This document shows, piece after piece, positions 10,201 through 18,677 of a DNA stretch of 40,047 bases. This DNA comes from an uncultured Alteromonadaceae bacterium (lineage in GTDB: Bacteria > Pseudomonadota > Gammaproteobacteria > Enterobacterales > Alteromonadaceae): NCBI GenBank assembly GCA_938085045.1, contig CALKGI010000038.1:1-40047 (forward strand), written 5' to 3'. The notes below the pieces were generated by a model, which saw nothing but the letters and a program-made list of their open reading frames with translations, made no database searches and was not told the DNA's origin. The position numbers were made by a program, and so were the translations under genes. How positions within the stretch are numbered: position 1 is the stretch's first letter; every line of letters begins with the position of its first letter.

Positions 10201-13200
10201 AAAACATCTAATGTTTACTTCCGTAATGATAAATCTAACCCACACGGTTATGGCATGGGCTCTGTGCACATGACAGGCATGGCGGTACGTGAAATCGACA
10301 GTGTGGTATTCGATTTTGTTAATCAAGATGTGACTGAATCTGGCGATTTGTATTTGTTCAACAGACCAGCAGGTACCAATGAAACGGTGCGTATTACCAA
10401 TAATATTGCTTTGAAAAATCTCAATGGCAATCAAAGTAGTACATTTATCGCCTTTAACGGAGATGATCAGGCCGGTCGTCAGGTTGAGGTGAGTAATAAC
10501 GTGGTTTACATACCAGATAATAACCGTGCTCTGTCTTTAAATGAGGCAAGTTCTACACCTGCCAATATTCTGAGTAAAGTTAACGACAATATCTTTTGGG
10601 GAGACGCAGCCGCGCCGGGTTATGTTGTAGACAGTTTGGGCAATAGTTCTCAAACCGATATTTTGACGTCTGGCGCTTATGTCAACAATGGTGTGGTTAA
10701 TGCTCGTAAAGATGGGCAGTTTGGTGAGTTGGACTTGCCACTAAGCTACACGCCTAATGCACCTGTGACGACCGATTCGCCGCAGTTTTATGATGATACG
10801 CGTCGATTGGGCACTTATGGTAAAAAAGTACTTGGGCTTGATGGTACTGCTGATACCGCGTTTAACGCTTTTGTCACTCGTCATTTGACTGTAAATGATA
10901 TGGAGCAGTTAACGCTGCTTGGTGGGCACGAAGCTTTGGTTGAAGCGCATCAAGGTGTTTTGGCAATAAAAGACATGATTGATTGGATAAAGCAGGGTTT
11001 TGTTGCCACTCGAACCACTTATCATGACAGCGGTACTAACGCCAGTAGCTTGGGTTTGCAGGTTACCTCAACTTACACTTTGGTTGATAGCGATGGTGAC
11101 ACTGTTGATGACATGTTTGAGGTTGCTGGTTGTGAAAACACCCCTGTGGGCGAGTCAGTTGACGAGTTTGGTTGTAGTGCCAGTCAGTATGACGATGACA
11201 ATGACGGTATAGACAACTCGTTAGATATTTGTGTTGAGACGGCTACGGGTTCTACTGTTAATGCCTCTGGTTGTTCTGATGACGAGATTGAAGGCAAGTT
11301 GATTGGTTTCACTAGCTGGGGCATTGGTGGCGGCGGTGCGATGGCCGGTTATTCGATTAATCCGCATGAACCGACTATGCGTTTTGTAGGTACCGACATG
11401 GGCACTGCTTTTCGCTCATTAAACGAGGGCAAAAACTGGGCGCCTATTCGTCATACCCAAACTACGTACCATTATAACTTGGGTTATGCCGCGCCGTTTG
11501 GTTTTGCGTCTAAGCATACTGTGCTTCATGCACCGCAAGGCTTGAATCCGGTTCGTTCGATTGATGCGGGTCAAACTTTTGCAGCCCCTGAAAGCTTCGC
11601 TGTGGTTTACAGTGATGATAGCGATGCCACTAACGACGAACGTATTATCGGTTGGTATTCAGATATGCAAAACGCAGGAACTGTTTATGCCATGACTAAC
11701 TTAGGTTTGTGGCGCTCAACTGATGATGGCAGCAACTGGAGCTTTGTATACAGTGGCGGCGAAATCAAAGGTATGTTCATTGATGAGCACGACAGTGGCA
11801 AGGTTTATATAGCAACTGAAAATGAGGTTTTGAGTTCGGCCGATGGGGTAACTTATGTCAATTACTTTACGCCTACTGGTCATAAAATCCATCGGTTTGC
11901 TGGTGGGTCGAATGCGACTGACAAAACCTTAACGTATGCGAGCGACGAAACGGCTGTGGCTATTGCGGCTGGAACAGCAGCAGGGCTTGTGGCTGGCGGT
12001 GTTGCTGATGTAAAAGCAACTTATTCTAAACCTTCGAATGCGGGTGACGAGGTGTCGGCTGCGATGATTTATGTTAGTAAAAACGCTGCTGCGTTTGCAC
12101 AAACCAGTCAGTTTATGGGCGCTCATTTGTCGATGGCACAAAACGACCCTCAAACCATTTATGCCACAGGTTCTCGTAATTGGGGCCGTGACAAAGGAAC
12201 TTCGGTTTATGTGTCGAGCGATGCGGGTGACAGTTGGACAGTTAAGTTGTTGCAATACGATTGGGATGCAGGATACACCGCGTATAGTGGCGTTGATATG
12301 GAGCACTCACCAGTAGGTTTGAATGTTGGTTGGTACGACGGTGGTTATTACACCGCAAGCGTTAACCAAACTGATAGTAGCCAGTTTGGTGGCTCGGGTA
12401 ATTTCTTTTTGTACGCCACCAAAGACACCGGTAGCAAGTGGGAAGATTTAACCAATGAATATAAAGGCACTACGCCAACTAGTCCGGTGAAAAGCGATGA
12501 GTGGGCTTCAAGTGGTTTGAATGTGACTTCTGTTTATGATTTGAAGTTTAATCCTTATAGCACTGATGACATTTATGCTGCTTATGCTGATATTCATGGT
12601 GCACGCTCTACCGACCACGGTCAGACTTGGACGATTTTACCGAGCACCGCTAACTCGATTTATGACTATGCGTTTGCTGATGCCAATACGGTGTTTATGG
12701 TTAACGGTTCGCAGCACGATTGGCCGTATTTGAGTTTAACGCTCAAAGGTGTTGGTGGTGTATTTAAATCAACCAACAAAGGTGATACTTGGACGCGATT
12801 GACTGAGGCTAATACGACAACTGTAGAAAGCGAATTTGATCGTCAGTACTTGTCAGTGGCTTATGATGGGCCTAACAATACCATTTATGCTGGTAGCCAA
12901 CAGAAGGGGGTTTTGCGTTCAACTGATGATGGTGCTAATTGGGCATGGTTTAATGCAGGTTTGCCAACCAAGCTTGATGGTCACGATTATGACTTAGAAT
13001 TGGTTATTCCGCAGATTGAAGTGATGAGCAACGGTAACGTTTATGCGTTGGTTACCGGTGTTAGACCGCAACTTACAGCGGCACAAGTTGCTGACTTTGG
13101 TTTGCAGTCTAACGAGTACATTGCCGATACCTCTGAGGGCACAACTAAGTATTTCAGCTGGATTAATGCTGATAAAACCGGTATTTACTTCCTTGATGTG

Positions 13201-13674
13201 CAAAATGGATCTCAAACGTGGCAATTACTGCGCGGCACTATTGATACGAATACGCTGGGCAATTGGAACTCTGACCATCAACCGTGGAGACGTCCAATGA
13301 GCTTTGCTGTAGACCCGAACAATACCAATGTGTTGTGGATGACCGACATGGAAGGCAGAACCTGGCAACAAGGTGCTGCTGGTGTTTGGAAGTCTATCGA
13401 CCATGGTACAACTTGGAAGTTAATGCAAAAACACACGTTTGCACTGGATATCAACATTGCCCCGGGCGACAGCAATTATGTTGCGGTTGCAGGCCCTCAA
13501 AGTTGGGGTGCCGGCGGTATGCATATCACCAAAGACGGCGGTGTGACTTGGACAGAGGATGAACGTCCGCAACTGCAAAACAATGGTCACTCGGTGTGTT
13601 TCGATCCGGTGAATACCAATAAGATCATTTATGGTTATTCTGGTGGCGGTATGTTGTTTGGCGATAAGTTGTAA
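7279..13674 (+). CDS. Giant secreted repeat protein with Asp-box propeller half (copy 2)
   Basis: This is a 2131-residue paralogue of the preceding gene. The start is GTG, with AAAAGGA at 7264-7270. It has the same order of parts: signal peptide (residues 1-25), module 1 (residues 73-689), TSP3-like linker, module 2 (from residue 690), TSP3-like linker, then a C-terminal half of about 800 residues with nine Asp-boxes. The C-terminal half is nearly the same as in copy 1 (many identical 30-50 residue runs), so the two probably bind or act on the same kind of ligand. Module 1 differs clearly from module 2 here, unlike in copy 1. A perfect terminator follows. It is probably transcribed as a single gene. 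An exported carbohydrate-active or adhesive role is inference from the Asp-boxes and beta-helix-like modules. Confidence 0.92.
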   Translation: MVKYLSEFGGVMLTSVVFSASVQATEVQSPSTQADTTQFLLSEQSLAQHPLAQQSAMKDTSTVLQAVTQVQPLVALQSGAISDINTFGVLPQDGDVLDAGSFTITVDQSFIAGLATTAPGDYALKGEFVVESGVILTVNGDWDASQSTTQNVLNGNGQILFDGGTGVARRYIAASGYYRAPSLLVASTKADKAFFGLKPGALGSFAYDKQGFLGSNIQGGNVHLNGFSTGYIHDGYNTAATQDCIMPNVLFTNSGRFLLRYFALQNGSCDLQNLTMLSPTVPTAFATGGIAGQGAQSELFNLNGLSVDGGVEYYSRPEFLMNDWVVKDFLATLPEQGWQDIDSWLLFNANAIPVGSASTSNIYFRAEKYNPYGFGLNAGVMTGRSLREIDSVVFDFVNLEGIEPGDMYLFGGPGETGETVRITNNIGLKNLNGQQASTFMTFNGSNQDGRSVEANNNVVFVPFNNRSIALNGASLTPAGTVTSVKDNIFWGDATQPGFVIDALGTTSATDIVTSGAYANNGVFNGRTDGNHGELDLPLSYTPDLPVTTNAPQFHDDTRRLDTYGASQLGLQGGEEATFNAFVTRHLSTKDMERLDTMGGHDQLVSTHKGALAVKDLVDWVKQGFVATNTTYHTSASDSGALGLSVTADFAFSDSDGDTVDDAFDKCANTPVGGVIADNGCTDTQIPQKHLVALQSGPISDPDTFGEVLRDGDTIDAGAFTITIDQNFTAGLLHSPAGSVALKGEFEVAAGVSLTVNGDWDASQSTTQNVMRTGAHIEFDGNANITRRYIAAGNYYYAASVMVDSTIQDKAFFGLKPGSTAKFTYDKQGFLGSNIRGGNVHLNGFSTGYIHDGYDRATTKDCEMPNVLFTNSGEFHVRYSAGENGSCDLRNLTILSSTAATAFKTVGTYADATRNDSFNLNGLSVDGSVDYYARGEFQMDDWVVKKLLASLPDIGWRDIDSWLLFDANSIPVGSAKTSNVYFRNDKSNPHGYGMGSVHMTGMAVREIDSVVFDFVNQDVTESGDLYLFNRPAGTNETVRITNNIALKNLNGNQSSTFIAFNGDDQAGRQVEVSNNVVYIPDNNRALSLNEASSTPANILSKVNDNIFWGDAAAPGYVVDSLGNSSQTDILTSGAYVNNGVVNARKDGQFGELDLPLSYTPNAPVTTDSPQFYDDTRRLGTYGKKVLGLDGTADTAFNAFVTRHLTVNDMEQLTLLGGHEALVEAHQGVLAIKDMIDWIKQGFVATRTTYHDSGTNASSLGLQVTSTYTLVDSDGDTVDDMFEVAGCENTPVGESVDEFGCSASQYDDDNDGIDNSLDICVETATGSTVNASGCSDDEIEGKLIGFTSWGIGGGGAMAGYSINPHEPTMRFVGTDMGTAFRSLNEGKNWAPIRHTQTTYHYNLGYAAPFGFASKHTVLHAPQGLNPVRSIDAGQTFAAPESFAVVYSDDSDATNDERIIGWYSDMQNAGTVYAMTNLGLWRSTDDGSNWSFVYSGGEIKGMFIDEHDSGKVYIATENEVLSSADGVTYVNYFTPTGHKIHRFAGGSNATDKTLTYASDETAVAIAAGTAAGLVAGGVADVKATYSKPSNAGDEVSAAMIYVSKNAAAFAQTSQFMGAHLSMAQNDPQTIYATGSRNWGRDKGTSVYVSSDAGDSWTVKLLQYDWDAGYTAYSGVDMEHSPVGLNVGWYDGGYYTASVNQTDSSQFGGSGNFFLYATKDTGSKWEDLTNEYKGTTPTSPVKSDEWASSGLNVTSVYDLKFNPYSTDDIYAAYADIHGARSTDHGQTWTILPSTANSIYDYAFADANTVFMVNGSQHDWPYLSLTLKGVGGVFKSTNKGDTWTRLTEANTTTVESEFDRQYLSVAYDGPNNTIYAGSQQKGVLRSTDDGANWAWFNAGLPTKLDGHDYDLELVIPQIEVMSNGNVYALVTGVRPQLTAAQVADFGLQSNEYIADTSEGTTKYFSWINADKTGIYFLDVQNGSQTWQLLRGTIDTNTLGNWNSDHQPWRRPMSFAVDPNNTNVLWMTDMEGRTWQQGAAGVWKSIDHGTTWKLMQKHTFALDINIAPGDSNYVAVAGPQSWGAGGMHITKDGGVTWTEDERPQLQNNGHSVCFDPVNTNKIIYGYSGGGMLFGDKL
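7495..11196 (+). repeat. Two internal 1851-bp coding modules in copy 2
   Basis: Module 1 begins at 7495 and module 2 at 9346, again exactly 1851 bp apart as in copy 1. The same period in both genes shows that the internal duplication came before the gene duplication. Module 1 has diverged through its whole length from module 2, for example NTAATQDCIMPNVLF against DRATTKDCEMPNVLF. Confidence 0.85.
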
Positions 13675-14060
13675 ATCGCGTTTTAAGGGATAGATTTAAT
13701 TGACCGCACGGATGCGGTCTTTTGACCCTGTAGAGGGTTCTGATTCGCCAAAGTGGTGATGACACAACGTTTTTTCTAGCACATTGTCTTAATTCTGCAA
13801 AGAATTGTCCTGATCCAAATAACCGGTTTTGACTGCGTGGCGTTAAAATAGCCCAACTGTTTGATATTAGAGATGTTCAATTGATTAAAAAATCTACCCT
13901 AACCATTACCTTCGTTTGGCTTATGTGGGCCGCTTGCGCGGTATTATGTGTTAAGGCTGCTGCTATGCCTTTGTTGTATTGATGCCTTTGTTGTATTTAT
14001 GCACAGGTGCTCAATCTAAAACCCTAACCAGTCAGCACTATTAATTGTAAATTAAGGCAG
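13675..14060. other. Intergenic region with possible broken small ORF
   Basis: Beyond the terminator this 386-bp stretch has a TTG-started frame at 13880-13982 coding for about 33 residues: a basic start (LIKKS), then a hydrophobic stretch ending in AAA, like a signal peptide. A 17-bp tandem duplication (13964-13980 and 13981-13997, one mismatch) shifts the frame. With one unit removed the frame would run to TAA as a 48-residue peptide. I see nothing else. Confidence 0.3.
13702..13723 (+). terminator. Rho-independent terminator after copy 2
   Basis: Perfect 7-bp stem GACCGCA (13702-13708) / TGCGGTC (13713-13719), loop CGGA, then TTTT. It lies 28 bp after the stop codon. Confidence 0.85.
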
Positions 14061-14777
14061 TCACGCGACATCGGAATTAATAAACAGCTGTTTTAATAGT
14101 TCTTTGATTTGTTTGTCGGCATCGACAAAGGCTATACCTACGTGAACCTTTCCCCGGTCGTTACCACTGTTGCACACCCTCGCGGGTATTCTCACAGGAT
14201 CTCCACCTGAATTTCGAATGATCACGAAAATATCGCGTTTTTTAACGCTGACTTTGAGGTTTTGTGAGCGAAAGATAAACCCACAACCACGTTCAGATAT
14301 GTCGATGACAATGCCCGAAATTCGCATGCCCGGTTTGTCTTTATCATCATTTTGCATGGTGATCTCGGCAGGAATATGCACCGATACCCGCTGATTAAGG
14401 CGTAACTGCCGGTTTTCGACGTGTTCTGGATAGCTTAAATAGATAAAGCGCTCGGGATATTGGCTGATGTGGGTGATGGTGGAACGAAACGCGCAACACT
14501 CACCTTTGTCGCCTTCGACTATGTAACGAATAACACCAACATTGCCTTCTTTGAGTACGTCTTTGTGACTGTTGTCGCCTTTGGGGTCGGGGTGTTTAAG
14601 CAGGATGTATTTACCCACTTCATAACCCACCAATATGGCTTTAAGGCGCACCAGCATGGGCGTTTTAAATTGTAAGTCGACGTTTTTTCCGGGCAACAAT
14701 TCAAAAAACTGCTCGTTGCTGGGCACTTGTGCATCGATTTGTTTGGCGGTTGTGGCAATGATAAGCGATTCACCCAA
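14061..14777 (-). CDS. YcgR-like PilZ domain protein
   Basis: This 238-residue protein has a YcgR-type N-terminal region (about 25-115) and a C-terminal PilZ domain (about 120-235). The c-di-GMP binding motifs are present: RxxxR at 126-130 (RLNQR) and DxSxxG at 159-164 (DISERG). Family members bind c-di-GMP and slow or steer flagellar motors or control exopolysaccharide production; which one applies here is not shown. The only start that includes the full N-terminal region is TTG, because an in-frame stop lies two codons upstream. No good ribosome-binding site is visible. It lies 84 bp downstream of the zinc-finger gene on the same strand, so co-transcription is possible. Confidence 0.85.
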   Translation of the reverse strand: MGESLIIATTAKQIDAQVPSNEQFFELLPGKNVDLQFKTPMLVRLKAILVGYEVGKYILLKHPDPKGDNSHKDVLKEGNVGVIRYIVEGDKGECCAFRSTITHISQYPERFIYLSYPEHVENRQLRLNQRVSVHIPAEITMQNDDKDKPGMRISGIVIDISERGCGFIFRSQNLKVSVKKRDIFVIIRNSGGDPVRIPARVCNSGNDRGKVHVGIAFVDADKQIKELLKQLFINSDVA

Positions 14778-14861
14778 GTATCAGTAAATTGGTTTAGATT
14801 AAAGGGGCCAAAGCAATTAATCAACCTTAACCTGTATCTAGGTGCTGGTGGGCAATGGATT

Positions 14862-15425
14862 TTACAAGGGATCAGATTTGTAGTTACAGCTCTTTTGTGG
14901 GCATTGATGAGTCAGGCCTTTTGCGGTGTTTTTTTCAATTAGAATTCGCCATTGGCACAAGGGGCAGGGGGTGAGTACGGGCTGGAAGTTGACTGCATAT
15001 TTACATTTTGGATAAGCGTCGCAAGCATAAAAAGTTTTGCCGTAGCGGTTGTTGCGTTGAAATAATTCGCCTTTGGTACATGAAGGACAAGGCACACCTG
15101 TGTCTTCGGTTTCGTCTAGATGTGCGACATATTTGCAATCAGGAAAGTTGGTGCAGCCGATAAACATACCGTATCTGCCATTTTTAACCGCCAACTGGCT
15201 TTGACAATCGGGGCAGGCGGGTTGGTCGAGCAATTTGATCACATTAACATTATGATCGCCCATAGCACGGGTAAAATTACACTTAGGGTAAGCTGCGCAG
15301 CCAATAAAAGGCCCGCTTTTGCTGTTACGAATGATGAGTTCGCCGCCGCAGTCTGGGCAGGTTTCATACTCTTTTTCCAAAGCATGTTCGTGATGGTCAA
15401 ATAACTTTGGCGTGTCTTTTGTCAT
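14862..15425 (-). CDS. yrdD: Topoisomerase-type zinc-finger protein (YrdD family)
   Basis: This 187-residue protein is made almost entirely of four C4 zinc ribbons of the type found at the C-terminus of DNA topoisomerase I. Their Cys pairs read CPDC...GC..YPKC, CPDC...GC..FPDC, CPSC...AC..YPKC and CPLC...QC...SC. It has no topoisomerase catalytic domain, so it should bind single-stranded DNA or nucleic acid through the fingers; the cell role in this family is poorly defined. Smg and dprA lie upstream on the same strand, a neighbourhood common in Gammaproteobacteria, although tsaC/aroE, which often follow, are absent here. No clear ribosome-binding site precedes the ATG. Confidence 0.88.
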   Translation of the reverse strand: MTKDTPKLFDHHEHALEKEYETCPDCGGELIIRNSKSGPFIGCAAYPKCNFTRAMGDHNVNVIKLLDQPACPDCQSQLAVKNGRYGMFIGCTNFPDCKYVAHLDETEDTGVPCPSCTKGELFQRNNRYGKTFYACDAYPKCKYAVNFQPVLTPCPLCQWRILIEKNTAKGLTHQCPQKSCNYKSDPL

Positions 15426-15479
15426 GGGGTGGTTTATTTTGCGTTCACAGACGGTAGGTGATTATGACACAAGGCGAAG

Positions 15480-15508
15480 GCGGGTTGGTATTTAAATAGT
15501 CAACCCGC
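15480..15508 (-). terminator. Hairpin between smg and yrdD
   Basis: Perfect 8-bp GC-rich stem GCGGGTTG (15480-15487) / CAACCCGC (15501-15508) enclosing the self-complementary TATTTAAATA. There is no T-run, so it may be a weak terminator, attenuator or RNA-stability element just after smg. Confidence 0.35.
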
Positions 15509-15518
15509 ATGGAACGAT

Positions 15519-15992
15519 TCAATGCAAAGGTCCATCGGCTTCTTCAAAGACTAAGTCTTCCATTTGTGAATAGGCCTGCTCGTGACCGGGAATGTTGACA
15601 AGCACCATCAAAATCACCCATTTAAGGTCTTCGATGCACATTAATGGTTGGTCTAGTTCGCATACGCGGTCGACGATCAGTTCGCGAGATTCGAAGTTCA
15701 ACACGTTGATTTGTTCAAGGAAAAGTAAAAAGCCGCGACATTCAACATCCAGACGGGTCATTTCGTCACTGGTATAAACCCGAGTAGACATGTTGCTGCC
15801 AGCATTGGCAAACGGGCGATTTTCGCTTTTTTGTAGGTTAGCGAGTTTTTCAAGCCAGCTGAGGGCTTTGTAAATCTCCATTTCATGAAAGCCGGCTCGG
15901 CTGAGTTCTTCGGTAAGTTCTTTGTGATCAACAAACATCTCGGCTTCTGAGTGAATGTAGTTTTCGAACATGTACATCAAGATATCAAACAT
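15519..15992 (-). CDS. smg: Smg family protein (DUF494)
   Basis: This is a 157-residue acidic protein with the Smg start [19 protein letters not shown] and the family-wide pattern L..AGF...EI..AL.WL. Length is typical (about 157 in Escherichia coli). Its biochemical role is not established; it is nearly always next to dprA. A strong AAGGAG site lies just before the ATG. It is separated from dprA by about 310 bp and a hairpin, so it probably has its own promoter. Confidence 0.9.
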   Translation of the reverse strand: MFDILMYMFENYIHSEAEMFVDHKELTEELSRAGFHEMEIYKALSWLEKLANLQKSENRPFANAGSNMSTRVYTSDEMTRLDVECRGFLLFLEQINVLNFESRELIVDRVCELDQPLMCIEDLKWVILMVLVNIPGHEQAYSQMEDLVFEEADGPLH

Positions 15993-16305
15993 AATTATCT
16001 CCTTCGAATGCTTCTCACCGCCACAAAAAATTGGCTTGCGGCGGTAGCTGCGTTGAGCAAAAAGGGTTTACTGCATATGTGTGGATGCAAAGTTTTGGGG
16101 TCAATCCTTATGTTGAATGAAATGGGAATGAATGTCTTGTTGGGGCTTATTGTTAAAGTTGAGCTGCTACTTTTAACAATAGACCGAATCAGCCAAAAAA
16201 TCTTATTTCTAAGTAGCTATCGGTCAGTTTTGCCAATTACTTAAGGCCAGTCAATGCCATTTATCGTTTTGATGGCACATTTGTGACGAAAAACCCTGTT
16301 TTTCG
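15993..16305. other. Intergenic region between dprA and smg
   Basis: This 313-bp stretch contains the smg ribosome-binding site at its left end and the strong hairpin overlapping the end of dprA at its right end. A promoter for smg is expected here, but I cannot name one with confidence. No gene is supported. Confidence 0.5.
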
Positions 16306-16312
16306 TCACAAA
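16280..16312 (-). terminator. 14-bp perfect hairpin overlapping the dprA stop codon
   Basis: Arms TTTGTGACGAAAAA (16280-16293) and its exact complement TTTTTCGTCACAAA (16299-16312) enclose a 5-base loop. The dprA stop codon (16306-16308) lies inside the stem. The A/T run is in the upper stem rather than after it, so this is not a textbook terminator. It could stop transcription or protect the mRNA 3' end. Confidence 0.55.
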
Positions 16313-17469
16313 CGTAAATAACCTCCCGGTACTGCTGCCACCTTACCCGCTAGTTCCATATCCAATAGTTGTGCCAACACATCATGGATGGGTAAAGAAC
16401 TTCGCTGAGAAATGCTGTCAACTGCTGTGGCTTCAAAACCTATGTGTTTGAGTAGGTCATCCTCAGGTACGGCACTGGTTTGCTTAGCTTGAATGTTTAC
16501 AATAGCCCTTTCGGCCAAAAAGTGTTGAAAAGCGCTCAATTCTTCAACAATATCGTTAATGTCTTCTACCAATTTTGCCCCTTGTTTTATTAACCAGTGA
16601 CAGCCTTTGCTCATTGGGCTGTGGATGGAACCCGGTATGGCAAAAACCTCACGGTCTTGCTCCATGGCGTATTTGGCGGTGATTAGCGAACCACTTTTTA
16701 TCGCCGCTTCTATGACTAGTGTGCCTTGTGACAGGCCCGAGATTATGCGATTTCGACGAGGGAAATTCTCTGGCCGGGCAGTTTGGTCGGGTAAAAATTC
16801 GGACACTAAAGCGCCATTTTCGCTGATCTGTTGGGCCAGTGCTCGATGTCGTTTGGGGTAAATTTGGTCGAGCCCGGTGCCAAGCACTGCAATGGTTTTA
16901 CCTTTGCCCTCAAGCGCACCTCGGTGGCTGAACCCATCAACGCCAATAGCCAAACCGCTGGTCACTGTTATGCTCATCTGTGCGAGCTTTTTGCCAAAAT
17001 TAAAGGCGTTGTCTTGCCCGGTGATGGTTAAGTTGCGACTACCAACGATGGCAAGCCCGGGTGTATTGAGTACGTTGGTATCTCCTTTGACAAACAATAA
17101 CAACGGCGGACTGGCGATATGTTTAAGCGTATCTGGATAACGAGGGTCGTCGTAATAGATGATGTGCTGATTTTGCTCACTAGCCCATTGTTCCATGCGC
17201 TCTATCAGGCTTTGATTTGGCTGGGTAATGGCTTTGATTTGGCGTTCGTTGAGTTTGAGTTTACGAAGCTGTGTTGCACTGAGATTGATTAATGTCTTGA
17301 TGGCGTTGTTATCAAGTGTTTTGTTGCTATCAGTAATTGTGTCAGAGCATTCGTTGGGATTCTGGTTAGTAAGGTGTTCGATAATTTTGTGGAGAGTCTT
17401 GACGCCCATTTGGGGTACTAGCTTTAAAACGAGCCAGTGCCGCAAGGCCTCCGTGCTTGGCGTATTCAT
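16306..17469 (-). CDS. dprA: DNA processing protein DprA
   Basis: This 387-residue DprA/Smf protein loads RecA onto incoming single-stranded DNA during natural transformation. Seen: an N-terminal SAM-like helical region (QMGVKTLHKI), a Rossmann-like DprA core with GSRNLT, SGLAIGVDGFSHRGAL, VLGTGLDQIYPKRH, EFLPDQTARPENFPRRNRII and GSLITA, and a C-terminal winged-helix (DprA_WH) segment ending VPGGYLRL. Length is normal. AAGGA lies six bases before the ATG. Presence of dprA does not prove competence, since the gene is near-universal. Unusually, no LysM gene precedes it; the chemosensory operon ends upstream. Confidence 0.95.
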   Translation of the reverse strand: MNTPSTEALRHWLVLKLVPQMGVKTLHKIIEHLTNQNPNECSDTITDSNKTLDNNAIKTLINLSATQLRKLKLNERQIKAITQPNQSLIERMEQWASEQNQHIIYYDDPRYPDTLKHIASPPLLLFVKGDTNVLNTPGLAIVGSRNLTITGQDNAFNFGKKLAQMSITVTSGLAIGVDGFSHRGALEGKGKTIAVLGTGLDQIYPKRHRALAQQISENGALVSEFLPDQTARPENFPRRNRIISGLSQGTLVIEAAIKSGSLITAKYAMEQDREVFAIPGSIHSPMSKGCHWLIKQGAKLVEDINDIVEELSAFQHFLAERAIVNIQAKQTSAVPEDDLLKHIGFEATAVDSISQRSSLPIHDVLAQLLDMELAGKVAAVPGGYLRL

Positions 17470-17567
17470 AGTAATCCTTCATTATGGTTTGGTTTTTTTT
17501 ACTGCTTTTTTGAGTATAGGTGGTTAACGAGTATTGTCCATTGGTGTAAGGCTAAAGCGCGAGCTTA

Positions 17568-17597
17568 CGGGTCTTATTTAGTCACAAATAAAGCCCG
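17568..17597 (-). terminator. Possible terminator after cheB
   Basis: Near-perfect 12-base arms at 17568-17579 and 17586-17597 (two internal mismatches) lie 20 bp beyond the cheB stop and before dprA. On the minus strand it is not followed by a T-run, so it is weak evidence that the chemosensory operon ends here. Confidence 0.35.
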
Positions 17598-17616
17598 CTA
17601 GTTTATGGGTTAATAT

Positions 17617-18675
17617 TTATTTTGTTTTTTTCATCGCTAAACGCATAGCGACATCGGCAATATTGAACAATGGCAATATTTTTTCTGCCGCTTCCATATC
17701 TACTGCTGCCTTAGGCATGCCCCATACAACGCTGGTTTGTTGATCTTGACATATAGTGCGGCAACCTGCCTGACGCATGTTTAACAACCCTTTGGCGCCA
17801 TCGTTACCCATGCCGGTGAGTAATATACCGGTGGCGTGCTTGCCAACCTCTTCGGCGACAGAATTAAACAATAGCTCGACCGATGGGCGGTGACGGTTGA
17901 CAGGTTCAGAGCGTGCAAGTTGACAGAACATTTGCCCGTTGATCTTTTTCACTGTGAGGTGATCGTTACCCGGAGCGATGTAAATGCAACCATGCTCAAT
18001 TCGTTGATCATGCTCCGCCTCATAAACCTTCATTTTACAGGCTTTATCCATTCTCATTGCATACGATGAGCTGAAAATAGGCGGAATATGTTGGGCAATA
18101 ACAATTGGCGGAAAGTGCTCAGGAAAGCGAGTGATCACTTCTTTGATGGCTTCGGTACCACCAGTAGACGCACCAATGGCGACTAGATGTAAAGGATTGA
18201 ACTTGATGGTGTCTGGTCGAGTGACTTTTAAATGGGTTTGGGCTTGGATCTCGGGTTCTGGCAATGGTCGAGGAGTTGAACTCGCTGCCGTTTTTACCTT
18301 GGTATAGAGTTCGTCGGCGTACTTGGACATTTCTTGGGCGACGTTCATTTTTGGCTTGGCCACAAAGTCGATAGCACCGAGTTCAAGCGCTTCGAGCGTC
18401 GCAGGCGCTCCAGCTTCGGTTAATGTCGATATCATGATCACCGGCATGGGTCGTAACCGCATCAGATTTCTTAAAAAGGTGATACCGTCCATTCTGGGCA
18501 TTTCGATATCAAGGGTCAGCACATCGGGATTAAGCCGTTTGATTTGATCTCTGGCATCATATGGGTCTTCTGCTGCACCAACAATCTGGATATCGTCGTA
18601 GGCACTGAGGATCTCACTAATTAAGCCGCGGATAAGGGCGGAATCATCAATGATCAGAACTTTAATTTTTCTCAT
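17617..18675 (-). CDS. cheB: Chemoreceptor methylesterase/deamidase CheB
   Basis: This 352-residue protein removes methyl groups from receptor glutamates and deamidates glutamines, resetting the receptor signal. An N-terminal receiver domain has the phospho-acceptor D56 (LTLDIEMPRMDG) and acidic pair D10-D11. A linker at about 130-160 leads to the esterase domain with catalytic S170 (GASTGG), H196 (IAQHIPP) and D292 (GMGNDGAKG). All key residues are present. It starts two bases after the cheD stop, so it is translationally coupled in the operon cheR-cheD-cheB. CheA is expected to phosphorylate it. Confidence 0.97.
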   Translation of the reverse strand: MRKIKVLIIDDSALIRGLISEILSAYDDIQIVGAAEDPYDARDQIKRLNPDVLTLDIEMPRMDGITFLRNLMRLRPMPVIMISTLTEAGAPATLEALELGAIDFVAKPKMNVAQEMSKYADELYTKVKTAASSTPRPLPEPEIQAQTHLKVTRPDTIKFNPLHLVAIGASTGGTEAIKEVITRFPEHFPPIVIAQHIPPIFSSSYAMRMDKACKMKVYEAEHDQRIEHGCIYIAPGNDHLTVKKINGQMFCQLARSEPVNRHRPSVELLFNSVAEEVGKHATGILLTGMGNDGAKGLLNMRQAGCRTICQDQQTSVVWGMPKAAVDMEAAEKILPLFNIADVAMRLAMKKTK

Positions 18676-18677
18676 GG

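Noticed and set aside
15951..16244. 97-codon + strand frame overlapping the smg start
   Set aside because: It begins inside smg on the opposite strand and shows no domain. The region is better explained as the smg upstream region.
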